NCBI RefSeq assembly: GCF_041435435.1
Contig: NZ_CP108494.1
Span: forward strand, 6,544,501 to 6,608,500
DNA length: 64,000 nt
From: Streptomyces sp. NBC_01241
Lineage (GTDB): Bacteria; Actinomycetota; Actinomycetes; Streptomycetales; Streptomycetaceae
Reading direction: 5' to 3'
The notes under the pieces are model-generated. The model did no database searches, had not been told where the DNA came from, and saw only the letters and a program-made list of their open reading frames with translations. Each line of letters begins with the position of its first letter. The stretch's first letter is position 1. Positions 16,029-24,822 of the stretch are shown piece after piece. The position numbers and the translations under genes were made by a program.

Positions 16029-17828
16029 TCAGCGTGTCCTGCGGATGGCGTCTGTGGCCGCCGTGGCGATGGCGACGGGAGCGCTGGAGGGCTGGGGCAG
16101 GTGCAGCAAGGTGGTCCCCGGCAAGTGGCGGGACTCCGCGGTGAGGGTGAGCTGGAGTACGGCGCAGCCAGCGGTCGTGAGCTGCTTGACGCGGGTGACG
16201 GCTTGAGCGGTTTCGGCGCTGCCGTACCGGGCGTCGGTGACAATCACGAGGAGGCGGCCGGCGCCGGGGCAGCTGAGTTCGAGGCCGTGGTCGAGTGCGT
16301 CGATGGCGTCGCCGAGGTTGTGGTGGCCGCCGTTGGCATCGAACGTCGTCACGCGCTCTGGTGCTCGGTGGGTGGGTCGGGTCAATGCGGTCAGGTGCCT
16401 GTCATAGGCGATGGTGGCGGTAAGGGAGTCGGGGTCGGTCAGGGCTGCTGCGCGTGCCACGATCCAGGCAGCGGACGCGACGGGCGCGCAGGCGGCACGC
16501 ATGGAGCCGGAGACGTCGACGGCGATACCCACACGCAGCGGTGGGGTGGGGGAGTTCCGGCGGCGGGTGTGGGTGAACGGTTCCGCGGTGGGGACCGACC
16601 CGGCCGCGCGCTGAGCGTCGCGGGCGAGGGCCGCGCGCATGTTGAGGCGGCCGGGCGGGGTGGGGCTGGTGGTCCGCTCCTCGGTCCGCTCGCGGTAGGC
16701 GGCGGCACGCAGGGCGCGGCTCAGGCGCGCGGCGGCACTCTGCTCGGCGGCGGTGGGCCTGCGGGTGCCGGTGACCGGGTTGCCGTAGGGCGCCGGTGTG
16801 CCGTCGGGGGTGACGGTGGTGCCACGGGCGTTGAAGACCGACTTGGCGGTAGCGGCGGCTTTGCGTCGCTGGCCGGCCCGCTGGGCGCGGTCCTGAGCCT
16901 GCGCCTTGGACTGCGCGGCCATGGCGTTGGTCGCTGCGGCCTGTGCCGCGAGGTCGGCGGCGTCGGTGGCTGCCGTGCTGTCCATGACGACCCCCACGGC
17001 GCCGGACAGCAGATCGGTGAGGTTCTCCGGCACGGGCAGGGCGGGGGCCGCGGCGTCCAGAGCGTCGCACCATTTTTGAGCGTGCGCGAGCATGGTCGTG
17101 GCGTCGTGGTCGGCGCACTGATGGGCTGCGGTCCAGATGCGGGTGAGTGTGGCCAGCAGGTCTGCGCCCAGCACCTTTTCACACAGATCGGCGACGGCCC
17201 GGGTCTCGCCAGCGTCCAGGATGCCGACGTCACGGCGGCCGAGGACCAGGGCCGCCACGCCGGCGGCGTGCTCGATGCCCTGGAGGGTGGGGTGGGCGAT
17301 ATCGGGCATGACCAGGGTTCGGGCACTGGTGCGCAGGTACGTGCGGTCCGTGGGCCGCGTGATCAGGTGTGCGCCTTCGACACGGCTCTCCTCCAGCAGG
17401 AGCGCGGCCTCGACGACACGGGGGTCCGCTCCGGCAGGCTGCGTCCAGACGGAGTGGGCCGCGTGCGCGGCCTCGTGGACGAACACTCCCCAGGCGGCGG
17501 GATACCGCTCCTCGTCGCCCACAATCCGCGGATGGATCTCGTGCGGCTGGAGCGGGGCGAACAGGCCGGCGTCGAACTCGACCTCGCCCAGAGTGGGGAA
17601 GAACGCGGCCGGTGCGCCGCTGCGCGTGCCGGGGCGGCAGGTGACGAGGAGGTCGTTGCGGCCGGAGAGGGCGACCAGCCGGTCGCCGAGTTCGGCTCCC
17701 ACGCGTAGCCACGCGGCCGGGGAGGAACGGGGTTGCGCGGGCGGGGCGCCGTCGTCGTCCCATCGCGCGAGGTCGGCATCGTCGTCCGGCGTGGTGGCGG
17801 GGGACTGGACGTGGTGGTGGGCGCTCAT
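16029..17828 (-). CDS. VWA-domain protein with HExxH metal site, partner of MoxR ATPase
   Basis: 599 residues from ATG 17828, overlapping the upstream ATPase gene (ATGA). The N-terminal half contains VFVHEAAHAAH (residues 117-125), a HExxH zinc-peptidase-type motif. The C-terminal quarter is a von Willebrand A domain with MIDAS sequence DVSGS and the later strands LLVIVTDARYG. MoxR-VWA pairs usually act as chaperone-like machines that insert cofactors or remodel complexes. The peptidase-like N-terminus is less usual and suggests metal-dependent cleavage or a metal-binding remodelling role. No signal peptide. Confidence 0.85.
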   Translation of the reverse strand: MSAHHHVQSPATTPDDDADLARWDDDGAPPAQPRSSPAAWLRVGAELGDRLVALSGRNDLLVTCRPGTRSGAPAAFFPTLGEVEFDAGLFAPLQPHEIHPRIVGDEERYPAAWGVFVHEAAHAAHSVWTQPAGADPRVVEAALLLEESRVEGAHLITRPTDRTYLRTSARTLVMPDIAHPTLQGIEHAAGVAALVLGRRDVGILDAGETRAVADLCEKVLGADLLATLTRIWTAAHQCADHDATTMLAHAQKWCDALDAAAPALPVPENLTDLLSGAVGVVMDSTAATDAADLAAQAAATNAMAAQSKAQAQDRAQRAGQRRKAAATAKSVFNARGTTVTPDGTPAPYGNPVTGTRRPTAAEQSAAARLSRALRAAAYRERTEERTTSPTPPGRLNMRAALARDAQRAAGSVPTAEPFTHTRRRNSPTPPLRVGIAVDVSGSMRAACAPVASAAWIVARAAALTDPDSLTATIAYDRHLTALTRPTHRAPERVTTFDANGGHHNLGDAIDALDHGLELSCPGAGRLLVIVTDARYGSAETAQAVTRVKQLTTAGCAVLQLTLTAESRHLPGTTLLHLPQPSSAPVAIATAATDAIRRTR

Positions 17829-19030
17829 CGCGAGCGGCCCCGGTGTGCGGAGCCGGTGCTGCCCGGGGGCTGCCGGACGGCCGAGGCGGGGAGCTGCTTG
17901 CCGAGGGTGAGGGGCGCGATCTTCGTGACGCCGGCAGCCTTGATGACGGCGGCGGTGACGGCCTCGCGATCCTCCACTGGAGCGATGCCGACCAGGTTCG
18001 CGAGCGCGGCCTTGGTGCCGAGGACGGCCTCGGTCTTCTGGTAGCTGAGCAGCTCTCGCAGTTGGGGGGCCCAGCCCAGCTCGCCGAGTTCTACTTGGCG
18101 GGCGAGGTGTCGGGCGACCCGGACCACCCGGGCATCGATCCTCAGCGCCAGGGCGAGGTCATAGTCCGTGCCGATCTGGATCTGCACGCTGAACCGGCTC
18201 GCGAGCGCCTCCGTCAACACCGCCCCGTGGACGCCGGGATTGTGGCCCGCCACCACGTAGAAGCCCGGCTCGGCCTTGATGGTCTCGCCCTTGTGGGCCT
18301 TGACCTGGATCTGCCTGCGCCCGTCCATCGCGGGATACAGCGCCGCCAGGACCTTCGGTGAGATCAAGGTGGCATCGTCGATCAGCAGGGCGCGGCCCTC
18401 GGTCATCGCGGTGACCAGCGGACCGTACTGGAAGACGTAACCTCCGCTGTCGGCCTGTGTGTACTCGCCGATCAAGTCGCCGACCGTGGTGTCGCCGTCA
18501 CCGGCGACGGTGAGCAGATCCGGGAACGCCGCCTCGACCAGACTCGTCTTGCCGGTGCCCGGAGGGCCGTAGAGCAGCACCGGCACGTCGGCGTCGCGCA
18601 AGCGATTCAACGCCTCGACGTCGGGCAGATCGGCCAGCTCCCGGGGGTGGTAGACCTGGCCCCCCGCGCGGCGGATCGGGCCGGTCTGCCTGGGCGTGGC
18701 TGCTGCGGGAATGGTCGTGCGGGCCGTGGCCGCCTGGGCGCGGGGAGAGTGGGTGCCCGGTGGGCTGATCACAGCGGTCTGCGCGGCTGCGGCGGTTCTC
18801 GCGTTCGCGCAAAACTCCGGTTGTCCGGTTCCGCCTTGGTCGGCCTCGCCGCGTCGCACCAGGGTGAGGGCGGCGTTGCGGACGGCGCCGTGGGAGTGGC
18901 CCAGCTGCCTGGCCATGTCCCCGATGGTGAGCGTGTCCGCCGGCCTGTCGGCTAGCAGTCGGGCCACCTTGGCCCGTAGTTCGCCGCCCTTGGTGCGCGC
19001 TGGACTGGTAGGCGTTCCGGGTGTGGTCAA
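17825..19030 (-). CDS. MoxR-type AAA+ ATPase with N-terminal winged helix
   Basis: 401 residues from TTG 19030. Residues about 10-65 form a winged-helix-like segment (LTIGDMARQLGHSHGAVRNAALTLVRRGEAD). A linker leads to the AAA+ module, with Walker A LLYGPPGTGKTSLVEA, Walker B LLIDDATL, sensor-like VAGHNPG and arginine finger region ASRF. MoxR ATPases work with VWA proteins, and the next gene encodes one with a 4-nt overlap. The winged helix could tie the machine to DNA. Confidence 0.88.
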   Translation of the reverse strand: MTTPGTPTSPARTKGGELRAKVARLLADRPADTLTIGDMARQLGHSHGAVRNAALTLVRRGEADQGGTGQPEFCANARTAAAAQTAVISPPGTHSPRAQAATARTTIPAAATPRQTGPIRRAGGQVYHPRELADLPDVEALNRLRDADVPVLLYGPPGTGKTSLVEAAFPDLLTVAGDGDTTVGDLIGEYTQADSGGYVFQYGPLVTAMTEGRALLIDDATLISPKVLAALYPAMDGRRQIQVKAHKGETIKAEPGFYVVAGHNPGVHGAVLTEALASRFSVQIQIGTDYDLALALRIDARVVRVARHLARQVELGELGWAPQLRELLSYQKTEAVLGTKAALANLVGIAPVEDREAVTAAVIKAAGVTKIAPLTLGKQLPASAVRQPPGSTGSAHRGRSR

Positions 19031-19042
19031 AACGAGGATCCT

Positions 19043-19410
19043 TCAACAGGTGCGGGTACGGGCGGGGTTGGCGATGCGCTGGAGAGGCTGGCCGCTCTCG
19101 GAGCGCATCACGGACTGTGCCGACATCGGCGACCGGGCCAACCGGGGCGTACCGTCGGCGCTCACCGGCCGACCGAGGGCTCGGTCCAGGTGCACGGGAT
19201 GGCCGGCGACGAGCAGCTCGCTGGCTGCCGAGCAGGCCCGTGCGTCCGCTCCGTACCGGGTTCCGTCGCTCGGCAGGCGCAGCCTGGCGTCTCTTCGAAG
19301 CCGGCCTGGAGCAGGATCCGCCGGGCGGCGGCGTTGTAGCCGGTGGTGGTGATCTCGCCGGTGATGGTGTGCCGGATCGTCATGAACGGCTCTGCTGGTG
19401 CTTCGGGCAA
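19043..19410 (-). pseudogene. Frameshifted AGF-type domain protein
   Basis: The frame opens at TTG 19410 (GGAG upstream) with EITTTGYNAAARRILLQAGFEETPG. After about 19293 it becomes non-biological and ends early at 19162. The neighbouring frame continues naturally (LRLPSDGTRYGADARACSAASELLVAGHPVHLDRAL) to TGA 19043, 12 nt before the ATPase start. The two parts together match the repeated accessory domain, so one base has been lost or gained, or the sequence has an error there. Confidence 0.6.
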
Positions 19411-19542
19411 GGCGGATCTCCTATCGGTGGTGGCGGGAAAGCGGTGGGGTGTTGGGCGAAGGCGAGGCGGGCCCGGAGCCTCCAGCACATCAACGGTGCG
19501 TGGGGTCGGGTCTGGCCGGATCGCGTGGTAGTCCCGCGAGGG

Positions 19543-20799
19543 TCAGCGATGCGCGGCGTGGGCCGGGGCGCGGCGGTGCCGTCCACGGGGACGCGGTTTG
19601 CCCGGGGTGGCGAGGCGACGGCGGGCGCCGAGCAGTACTCCCAGGCAGGCGACGGCTCCGGCGGCCGGGAGCGCGGCGGCGGACGGGCCGGTGGACAGGA
19701 CGCCCGCGAGGGCCGTGCCCGCGGCCTGCCCGGTGCCGACCGCGGCGATCAGCCAGGCGTACGCCTCGGTGTGGGTGCCGGCGGGGGCCAGCGCGTCCAC
19801 GGTCAGGAACGCGCTGGTGATCAGCGCGGTGAGGAAGAGGCCCGGCAGCGCCGTGAACACGGTCGCGGCGAGCGGGCCGGGGTCCAAGGTGAGCGGCACC
19901 CAGGTTGCGGTGAACAGAAGTGCTGCGGTGGCGAGTTGACTGCTCAGACGGCCCGGCCAGCGGCATCGGCCGTACAGGATGCCGCCGACGAGGCTGCCGA
20001 TGGACAGTGCTGCGGGGATCAGTCCGGACAGCAGCGCCATGCCGTGCCGGTCGGCCATCGCCACCGCCCACACGTTCATCGAACCCAAGGCGAAGCCGAC
20101 ACCGCCGACGGCGAGGAACAGCAGCCGCAGCCCGCCATGCTGCAAGGGCCCGAGGAATCCCCCGGCACGTGCGACGGCGGGACGCCACGCCCTGGACGGC
20201 GCGGCACTGAGCACCGTGGTTGCGCCGAGCAGTCCCAGCACCGCGGTGACCGTCATGGCCACGCCGGGACATTGCACGGCGGACAGCAGGGCGACCAGTG
20301 GCGGGCCGGCGACGTAGATCAGCCCTTGGGCTCCGGTGTCGAGCGCGAGGGCGGCACGCCGCCGCTCGGGATGCGGCAGCACGGCGCCCCACAGTGCGCG
20401 CAGGTTCGCCTCCAGCGGGGGCGTGCTCAGACCCGCGAGGACCACGAGGCCGGCCGCGAGCGCCGGCTGGAGGACGGCGTCGAAGTACGGCAGCAGCAGG
20501 AGACAGACCGTGGTGATCAGGACGGCGGCGGCCGTCACCGGGGTCTGTCCGCGACGGTCGACCATCCGTCCCAGGGCCGGCTGTCCGATGGCGCTGGCCA
20601 GCCCGTACAGCGCGCACAGCAGCCCGCCGGCCGCGAGGGATCCGCCCTGCTCGGCGATCAGGAGGAGGATTGCGACGGGGGCCATGCCGTTGGGCAGCCG
20701 CCCGACCAGGGTGCCCACCAGCAGCCGGGCGACGTGGCGCTCGGCGAGCAGCGGCCGGGAGGCGGAGCGGGCCGGCGGGCGGCTGGTACGGGAATTCAA
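19543..20799 (-). CDS. MFS exporter
   Basis: 418 residues from TTG 20799. About 12 hydrophobic segments of major-facilitator type, with the loop-2 motif GRMVDRRGQTP between helices 2 and 3. Such proteins export drugs or small molecules by proton antiport at the cell membrane. It stands in a minus-strand run of accessory genes, with no obvious biosynthetic partner beside it. It is unrelated in detail to the MFS gene at 44758. Confidence 0.85.
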   Translation of the reverse strand: MNSRTSRPPARSASRPLLAERHVARLLVGTLVGRLPNGMAPVAILLLIAEQGGSLAAGGLLCALYGLASAIGQPALGRMVDRRGQTPVTAAAVLITTVCLLLLPYFDAVLQPALAAGLVVLAGLSTPPLEANLRALWGAVLPHPERRRAALALDTGAQGLIYVAGPPLVALLSAVQCPGVAMTVTAVLGLLGATTVLSAAPSRAWRPAVARAGGFLGPLQHGGLRLLFLAVGGVGFALGSMNVWAVAMADRHGMALLSGLIPAALSIGSLVGGILYGRCRWPGRLSSQLATAALLFTATWVPLTLDPGPLAATVFTALPGLFLTALITSAFLTVDALAPAGTHTEAYAWLIAAVGTGQAAGTALAGVLSTGPSAAALPAAGAVACLGVLLGARRRLATPGKPRPRGRHRRAPAHAAHR

Positions 20800-20848
20800 C
20801 GCGGGTGCTTTCCGTGATCGGTCTGGGCTGGGCGGCGGCAGTGGAAGG

Positions 20849-21883
20849 TCAGCGGGTCCGTCCGGGAGCAGCGACCGCTGTCGGAGGCTTGGGCGGCGTG
20901 GCGGTGGCGACGGCCGGGCGGGAGGGCTCCTCGGCCGGACCGACGGTGGTGGCCCGGACCACGTCGACCAGGTCTTCGCCGGACTCGAGCCACAGGGCCA
21001 TCGCTTCGTCCATGCCGCCCGGCTCCCCGTTGTCTCGGGCGCCGACATCGGCCTGAACCCGGGCAAGGAGGATTTCGAAGCGGACGAGGACACCCGTCTC
21101 CGGTACGGCCAGGGGCTTGCCGTCGCCCCGGCGAGTTGCCTCGATCAGGTAGGGCGCGTGGGTGAGAAATCGGTCCAGCGCGGCGTCCAGGTCCACGGTG
21201 GGCACGGTCCCCGGCTCGGCATCTCGCACCCAGTGCAGGTCCTCCTGCACTTCGCGCAGCCGCGCCAGGAGCACCAGTTGCTCGAATTCCGGCAGGAGGC
21301 GTGAGCGCGCGTCGGCAGCGGCCCCGTGGGCGGTGGTGGCGATGATGGTGCGCGGCGCACCGGTCCCGACTACGTGGACGTGGTCAGGGGAGGGAAGCAG
21401 GGTGCCGACCAAGTAGCTGCCATCCCAGGGACGTTCGGTCAGGAGAAGTTCGGTGCCGCCGCCGTCGCGCCGGATCGCCGCACAGGAGGAGCGGTACTTC
21501 GACAGCGCGGACAGCACGGGGCTGGCCTCCCACACCCAGTCCAGCAGGTGCGCCGGGATGGATCCGTCCGGGTAGTGCTCGATCTCCACCTCCCACGGGC
21601 CGGGCAGGCCCTCGGCGACGACGTGCGCGACGTCGCCAAGATAGGGACGCTCACTGGTGATGACCTTGGCCTGGCAGTCGCGGGCCGTCTCGTGGAGCCG
21701 GGTGAGCGCCGCACGTGCTTGGACATGGTCGCCGAGGGGCAGCCGATGGGCCTCGTCCTGGTGCCGGGCGAACCCGGCCAGTTCCAGGGCGGTGGTGGCC
21801 CACCGGTGCCGCTCGCCGCTGGGGAGCGCGACGATGGTGTTGCCTGCGGCGAGGTGGAGGGTGATGGCGGCGGAGGAAGTCAG
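20849..21883 (-). CDS. AGF-domain accessory protein, CTG start
   Basis: 344 residues when read from CTG 21883. Without it the first usable start is a GTG near 21589 and 98 conserved residues are lost. The N-terminus TSSAAITLHLAAGNTIVALPSGE aligns with ATAEITLTTSRHLGLVAITHGE of the ATG-started paralogue at 22738. Both continue with LAGFAR, then SERPYLGD, LPGPWEVEIEHY, WDGSYLVGTLLP and a helical C-terminal half. GAAAG lies 9 nt upstream of the CTG. Function unknown. Confidence 0.7.
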   Translation of the reverse strand: MTSSAAITLHLAAGNTIVALPSGERHRWATTALELAGFARHQDEAHRLPLGDHVQARAALTRLHETARDCQAKVITSERPYLGDVAHVVAEGLPGPWEVEIEHYPDGSIPAHLLDWVWEASPVLSALSKYRSSCAAIRRDGGGTELLLTERPWDGSYLVGTLLPSPDHVHVVGTGAPRTIIATTAHGAAADARSRLLPEFEQLVLLARLREVQEDLHWVRDAEPGTVPTVDLDAALDRFLTHAPYLIEATRRGDGKPLAVPETGVLVRFEILLARVQADVGARDNGEPGGMDEAMALWLESGEDLVDVVRATTVGPAEEPSRPAVATATPPKPPTAVAAPGRTR

Positions 21884-21914
21884 GACGGCGGGCTTTCGTG
21901 TCGGGGGCGTCGGA

Positions 21915-22271
21915 TCAGCGGCGCTGCCGCCGCGAGGCGCCCGGGGGTGCGGACTGCACAGTCATGGCGGCCTTCGTGCGGCGCTGCGCCGACGGTGCGC
22001 TCGCCGAGGGCGGGGCGACGCGAAGGTCCTGGTCGAGGTCGACGTGGTAGCGGGCGGCGGTGAGCATCTCGGCCGCCCAGCTGGCGTGCTCGTTCTCCCA
22101 GGTACGGCCCAGGTCGAAGGGCAACCGGATCCACACGCCCCGCAGCGTGGGGTAGGTGTCGAATCCGGCGCGGGCCAGGACGCTCGCGGCGAAGGCGTCG
22201 ACCGCACCTTCGACTTCGACTTCGACTTGGCCGCCCAGGCCGCGGATGATGCGGATCGGTTCGCCGTTCAT
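21915..22271 (-). CDS. AGF-type small domain protein
   Basis: 118 residues from ATG 22271 (ATGA overlap with the upstream gene). A clean single-domain version: AVDAFAASVLARAGFDTYPTLRGVWIRLPFDLGRTWENEHASWAAEMLTAARYHVDLDQDL, then a basic tail ending GASRRQRR. An N-terminal strand (IRIIRGLGGQVEVEVEG) precedes the core. Function unknown. Confidence 0.68.
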   Translation of the reverse strand: MNGEPIRIIRGLGGQVEVEVEGAVDAFAASVLARAGFDTYPTLRGVWIRLPFDLGRTWENEHASWAAEMLTAARYHVDLDQDLRVAPPSASAPSAQRRTKAAMTVQSAPPGASRRQRR

Positions 22272-22714
22272 CGGCCCAGCCCCTTCCCGGCCGTCTGGGC
22301 ACGGCCGTTGACGGGGACGGAGGCGGGTTGCGGCGCAGCCCCGGGGATCGTGGTGGTCGGGGCGGTGAGCCGCTGCGGGGACCGGGTGGCTGCGGCCTGC
22401 GCGATGCGGTTGCGGCGCTCCATCAGCCCGTTGCGTACAGCGGGCTGCGGTGGGCTGGCGCTGCGGCCCGGCTCGAGGGAGTAGTCGGCCTGGACCTCGT
22501 AGCCGTGCCGACGAAGGTCGTGCACGGCCTGGCGGGTACGGCGGATACCGTCCTGCTCGGGGTGGGTGAGCCGGTACAGACCCGGGGTGTCGGGGACGGG
22601 CTCGAACTGTTCACGGACCAGGAACCAGTCGGCGAGGTGCGCGGGGATGTTCGCGGTCGCGGCGGCCACGAAGCCGTGGTCGGGATGGGCGCCGAAGCGG
22701 AAGTGGTCAGACAG
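22268..22714 (-). CDS. AGF-type domain protein, CTG start
   Basis: 148 residues from CTG 22714, which follows AAAGGA by 7 nt. The protein begins (M)SDHFRFGAHPDHGFVAAATANIP and continues with FLVREQFEPVPDTPGLYRLTHPEQD and LRRHGYEVQADYSL, the repeated domain. The next canonical start in frame is deep in the tail (MERRNR), so a standard gene caller would lose or misplace the gene. The tail is Pro/Ala-rich. Confidence 0.68.
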   Translation of the reverse strand: MSDHFRFGAHPDHGFVAAATANIPAHLADWFLVREQFEPVPDTPGLYRLTHPEQDGIRRTRQAVHDLRRHGYEVQADYSLEPGRSASPPQPAVRNGLMERRNRIAQAAATRSPQRLTAPTTTIPGAAPQPASVPVNGRAQTAGKGLGR

Positions 22715-22737
22715 GGGCGAATCCTTTCTGTGAGCGA

Positions 22738-23910
22738 TCAGCGGTGCGCCGGCGCGGAGCGCGGGGCGGGCAGCGGCGCGGGGCGGGGGGTAAGGAGTCG
22801 CGGGGTGGGCGCGGACAGCGCGGCCGGCCCACCCGGTACGGCGGCGCGGGCCTGGCGCTCGAACGCTTCGCTGTCGGCGAGCCACGTCTCGATCGCGGGC
22901 AGGACGGCGAGGCCGAGTTGCCCGCGGACCTGACTCCATTCATGGGCCGGCAGCGTGCGGGGAATCGAGTACAACTCCTGACGCAGGTCGTTCCATTCGT
23001 CCCAGGCGTCCTGGCTGAAGGCGAGCGCCTCGCGCAGACGGGTCAGGGCCGCGGCGTCTTCGGGCCAGGGGGTGGCGGCTGGACGGCAGCGGGTGAGCAG
23101 GAGCGGCGCGTGTTCGAGCACGGCGCGGTAGGACAGCCAGGCGTGGTTGGCGAAGTCCCTTTCCATTCCCCCGATCAGGCGGGAGTCGCGGAGCGGGACG
23201 CCATCGCTGTACCGGCCGGATTCCTTGATCACCTGGAGGGTCTCGTGTTCTTCCCGGATGCGCTCCAGGGCACGCAGGACGTTGTTCAGGTCCTGGTGGT
23301 GCAGGGCGGGCAGGAACGTGTCCGCGACGGCGCGGGCGGCGAGACCGGGATCTGCGGGCAGCACGATGCTGTGCGGCGTGGTCGGGTCATCGTGCGGGTC
23401 CTCTTGCTCCCGGTCGGTGAGCGCGCCCAGGAGGTAGCCGCTGCGGTGGCCTGGACGCTCGATCAGCAGCAGCTCGGTGCCCGAGCCGTTCTTCAGGACG
23501 GACGCGAACGGGATGCGGTGGTCTTCGAGGGCCCGGTACATCTCGCCGGCCTCCCACAGCATGGGCCAGAGGTCTTCCTGCCACAGCGGGTGGGAGTAGA
23601 TCTCCAGTTCGGCACTCCAGGTGCCGGGCAGTTGTGCGGCAATCTCGGTGCCGAAGTCGCCGAGGTAGGGCCGGGTGCTGGTGGTGATGGTGGCGCCATG
23701 TGCGTGGGCGTGATGCACCAGAGCGCTGGCGGTGCGTCGCGCGGCCTGCGGATCGGTCAGCGGGGCGATGGACGCACCGTTGGACAGGCGCGCGAATCCG
23801 GCTTCTTCCAGTGCCCGGTTGGCCTGCTGGTACTTCTCGCCGTGCGTGATGGCGACCAGGCCCAGGTGGCGGCTGGTGGTGAGGGTGATCTCGGCGGTGG
23901 CGTTGGGCAT
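22738..23910 (-). CDS. Large AGF-domain accessory protein
   Basis: 390 residues from ATG 23910 (AGGA upstream). The order is an N-terminal AGF domain (YQQANRALEEAGFARLSNG), then TRPYLGDFGTEIAAQLPGTWSAELEIY, TELLLIERPGHRSGYLLGAL and a helical half (LNNVLRALERIREEHETLQVI). It is the intact paralogue of the 20849 gene. No signal peptide or membrane segment. Function unknown; as the best preserved of the large members it is a useful reference for the family. Confidence 0.72.
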   Translation of the reverse strand: MPNATAEITLTTSRHLGLVAITHGEKYQQANRALEEAGFARLSNGASIAPLTDPQAARRTASALVHHAHAHGATITTSTRPYLGDFGTEIAAQLPGTWSAELEIYSHPLWQEDLWPMLWEAGEMYRALEDHRIPFASVLKNGSGTELLLIERPGHRSGYLLGALTDREQEDPHDDPTTPHSIVLPADPGLAARAVADTFLPALHHQDLNNVLRALERIREEHETLQVIKESGRYSDGVPLRDSRLIGGMERDFANHAWLSYRAVLEHAPLLLTRCRPAATPWPEDAAALTRLREALAFSQDAWDEWNDLRQELYSIPRTLPAHEWSQVRGQLGLAVLPAIETWLADSEAFERQARAAVPGGPAALSAPTPRLLTPRPAPLPAPRSAPAHR

Positions 23911-23964
23911 CAAGGTCCTGGTGGGTCGAGTCCGCAGGAGCGTGTTCGTCCAGAGGGACAGGGC

Positions 23965-24774
23965 TCAGCGGGTCTTCGGGGCGCGCTTGGGCTCGGTGCT
24001 GCGTGGCGGCCCGCCGTGGGGAGGCTGCGCCGTGGGACGCCGGGATGGCGATGAGAGGCGTTCGATGGTCACCAGCGGGGCGACGGCGGCGGGGAACGGG
24101 AAGGACGTGGAGCGCAGAGTGGGCCGGGGATCGAGCGTTTCGGCGGCGACCGCGTGCAGGAGCAAGGGCGGCGTCTTGTCCGTGAACGAGATGTCCCACA
24201 GGTGACCGAGGTCTTCTGGGGAGGCGGCCAGGTGCCAGGTGACGGATGTGTCTCCGTGGATGGGCGGCGCCGACGAGTCCACGGGGCGGCTGACCACGGC
24301 AGCGTGTCCGTCGTGCGAGATGAATCCGGAGAGTCCGAAGTCGTCGAAGTGGGTCCAGGAGTCGGCGTCGACGTAGAGCTCCAGCAGGCCGGGCTCGGCG
24401 CCGATGCCGTAGACGACGTGATCCGGATCGGTGGCCAGTTCGCCGGCCAGGGTGCCGAGGAGCCTGGCGACACATTCAATCGGCACGAAACCCCCGATAT
24501 CCGCACGCCAGCGCTCAGCCGATTCTTCGTCGGTACGTGCCGTGATCACCATGTGAGGGCCTCGGCCCACGGCTGCTTGGTCGTGGCGGATCGTGATGCG
24601 CCGGCAGGGGCTGGTGACGGTCAACGACGACGCATCGGTGTGTGCGCTCCACGCGGTTTCCTCGGCAAAGATGTCGAGGAGCTGCTGGTGGTCGGTAGGG
24701 AGGCTGGCGGCCAGATAGCGGGGAGAGATGAGGATCTTCTCCCCGGGCCTGTCCTGGTCGGGGTCGTTGGGCAT
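23965..24774 (-). CDS. DUF317 protein
   Basis: 269 residues from ATG 24774. It contains ISPRYLAASLPTDHQQLLDIFAEETAW, GGFVPIECVARLLGTLAGEL and a second half with VTWHLAASPEDLGHLWDISFTDKTPPLLLHAVAAETLDP. It diverges from the copies at 5-10 kb in lacking the glycine pair after YLA. The tail is basic. Function unknown. Confidence 0.82.
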   Translation of the reverse strand: MPNDPDQDRPGEKILISPRYLAASLPTDHQQLLDIFAEETAWSAHTDASSLTVTSPCRRITIRHDQAAVGRGPHMVITARTDEESAERWRADIGGFVPIECVARLLGTLAGELATDPDHVVYGIGAEPGLLELYVDADSWTHFDDFGLSGFISHDGHAAVVSRPVDSSAPPIHGDTSVTWHLAASPEDLGHLWDISFTDKTPPLLLHAVAAETLDPRPTLRSTSFPFPAAVAPLVTIERLSSPSRRPTAQPPHGGPPRSTEPKRAPKTR

Positions 24775-24822
24775 GGTTCTTCCGGTGGGATCGGGGAGCG
24801 GGTGGCGAAACGGGGGCCTCAA

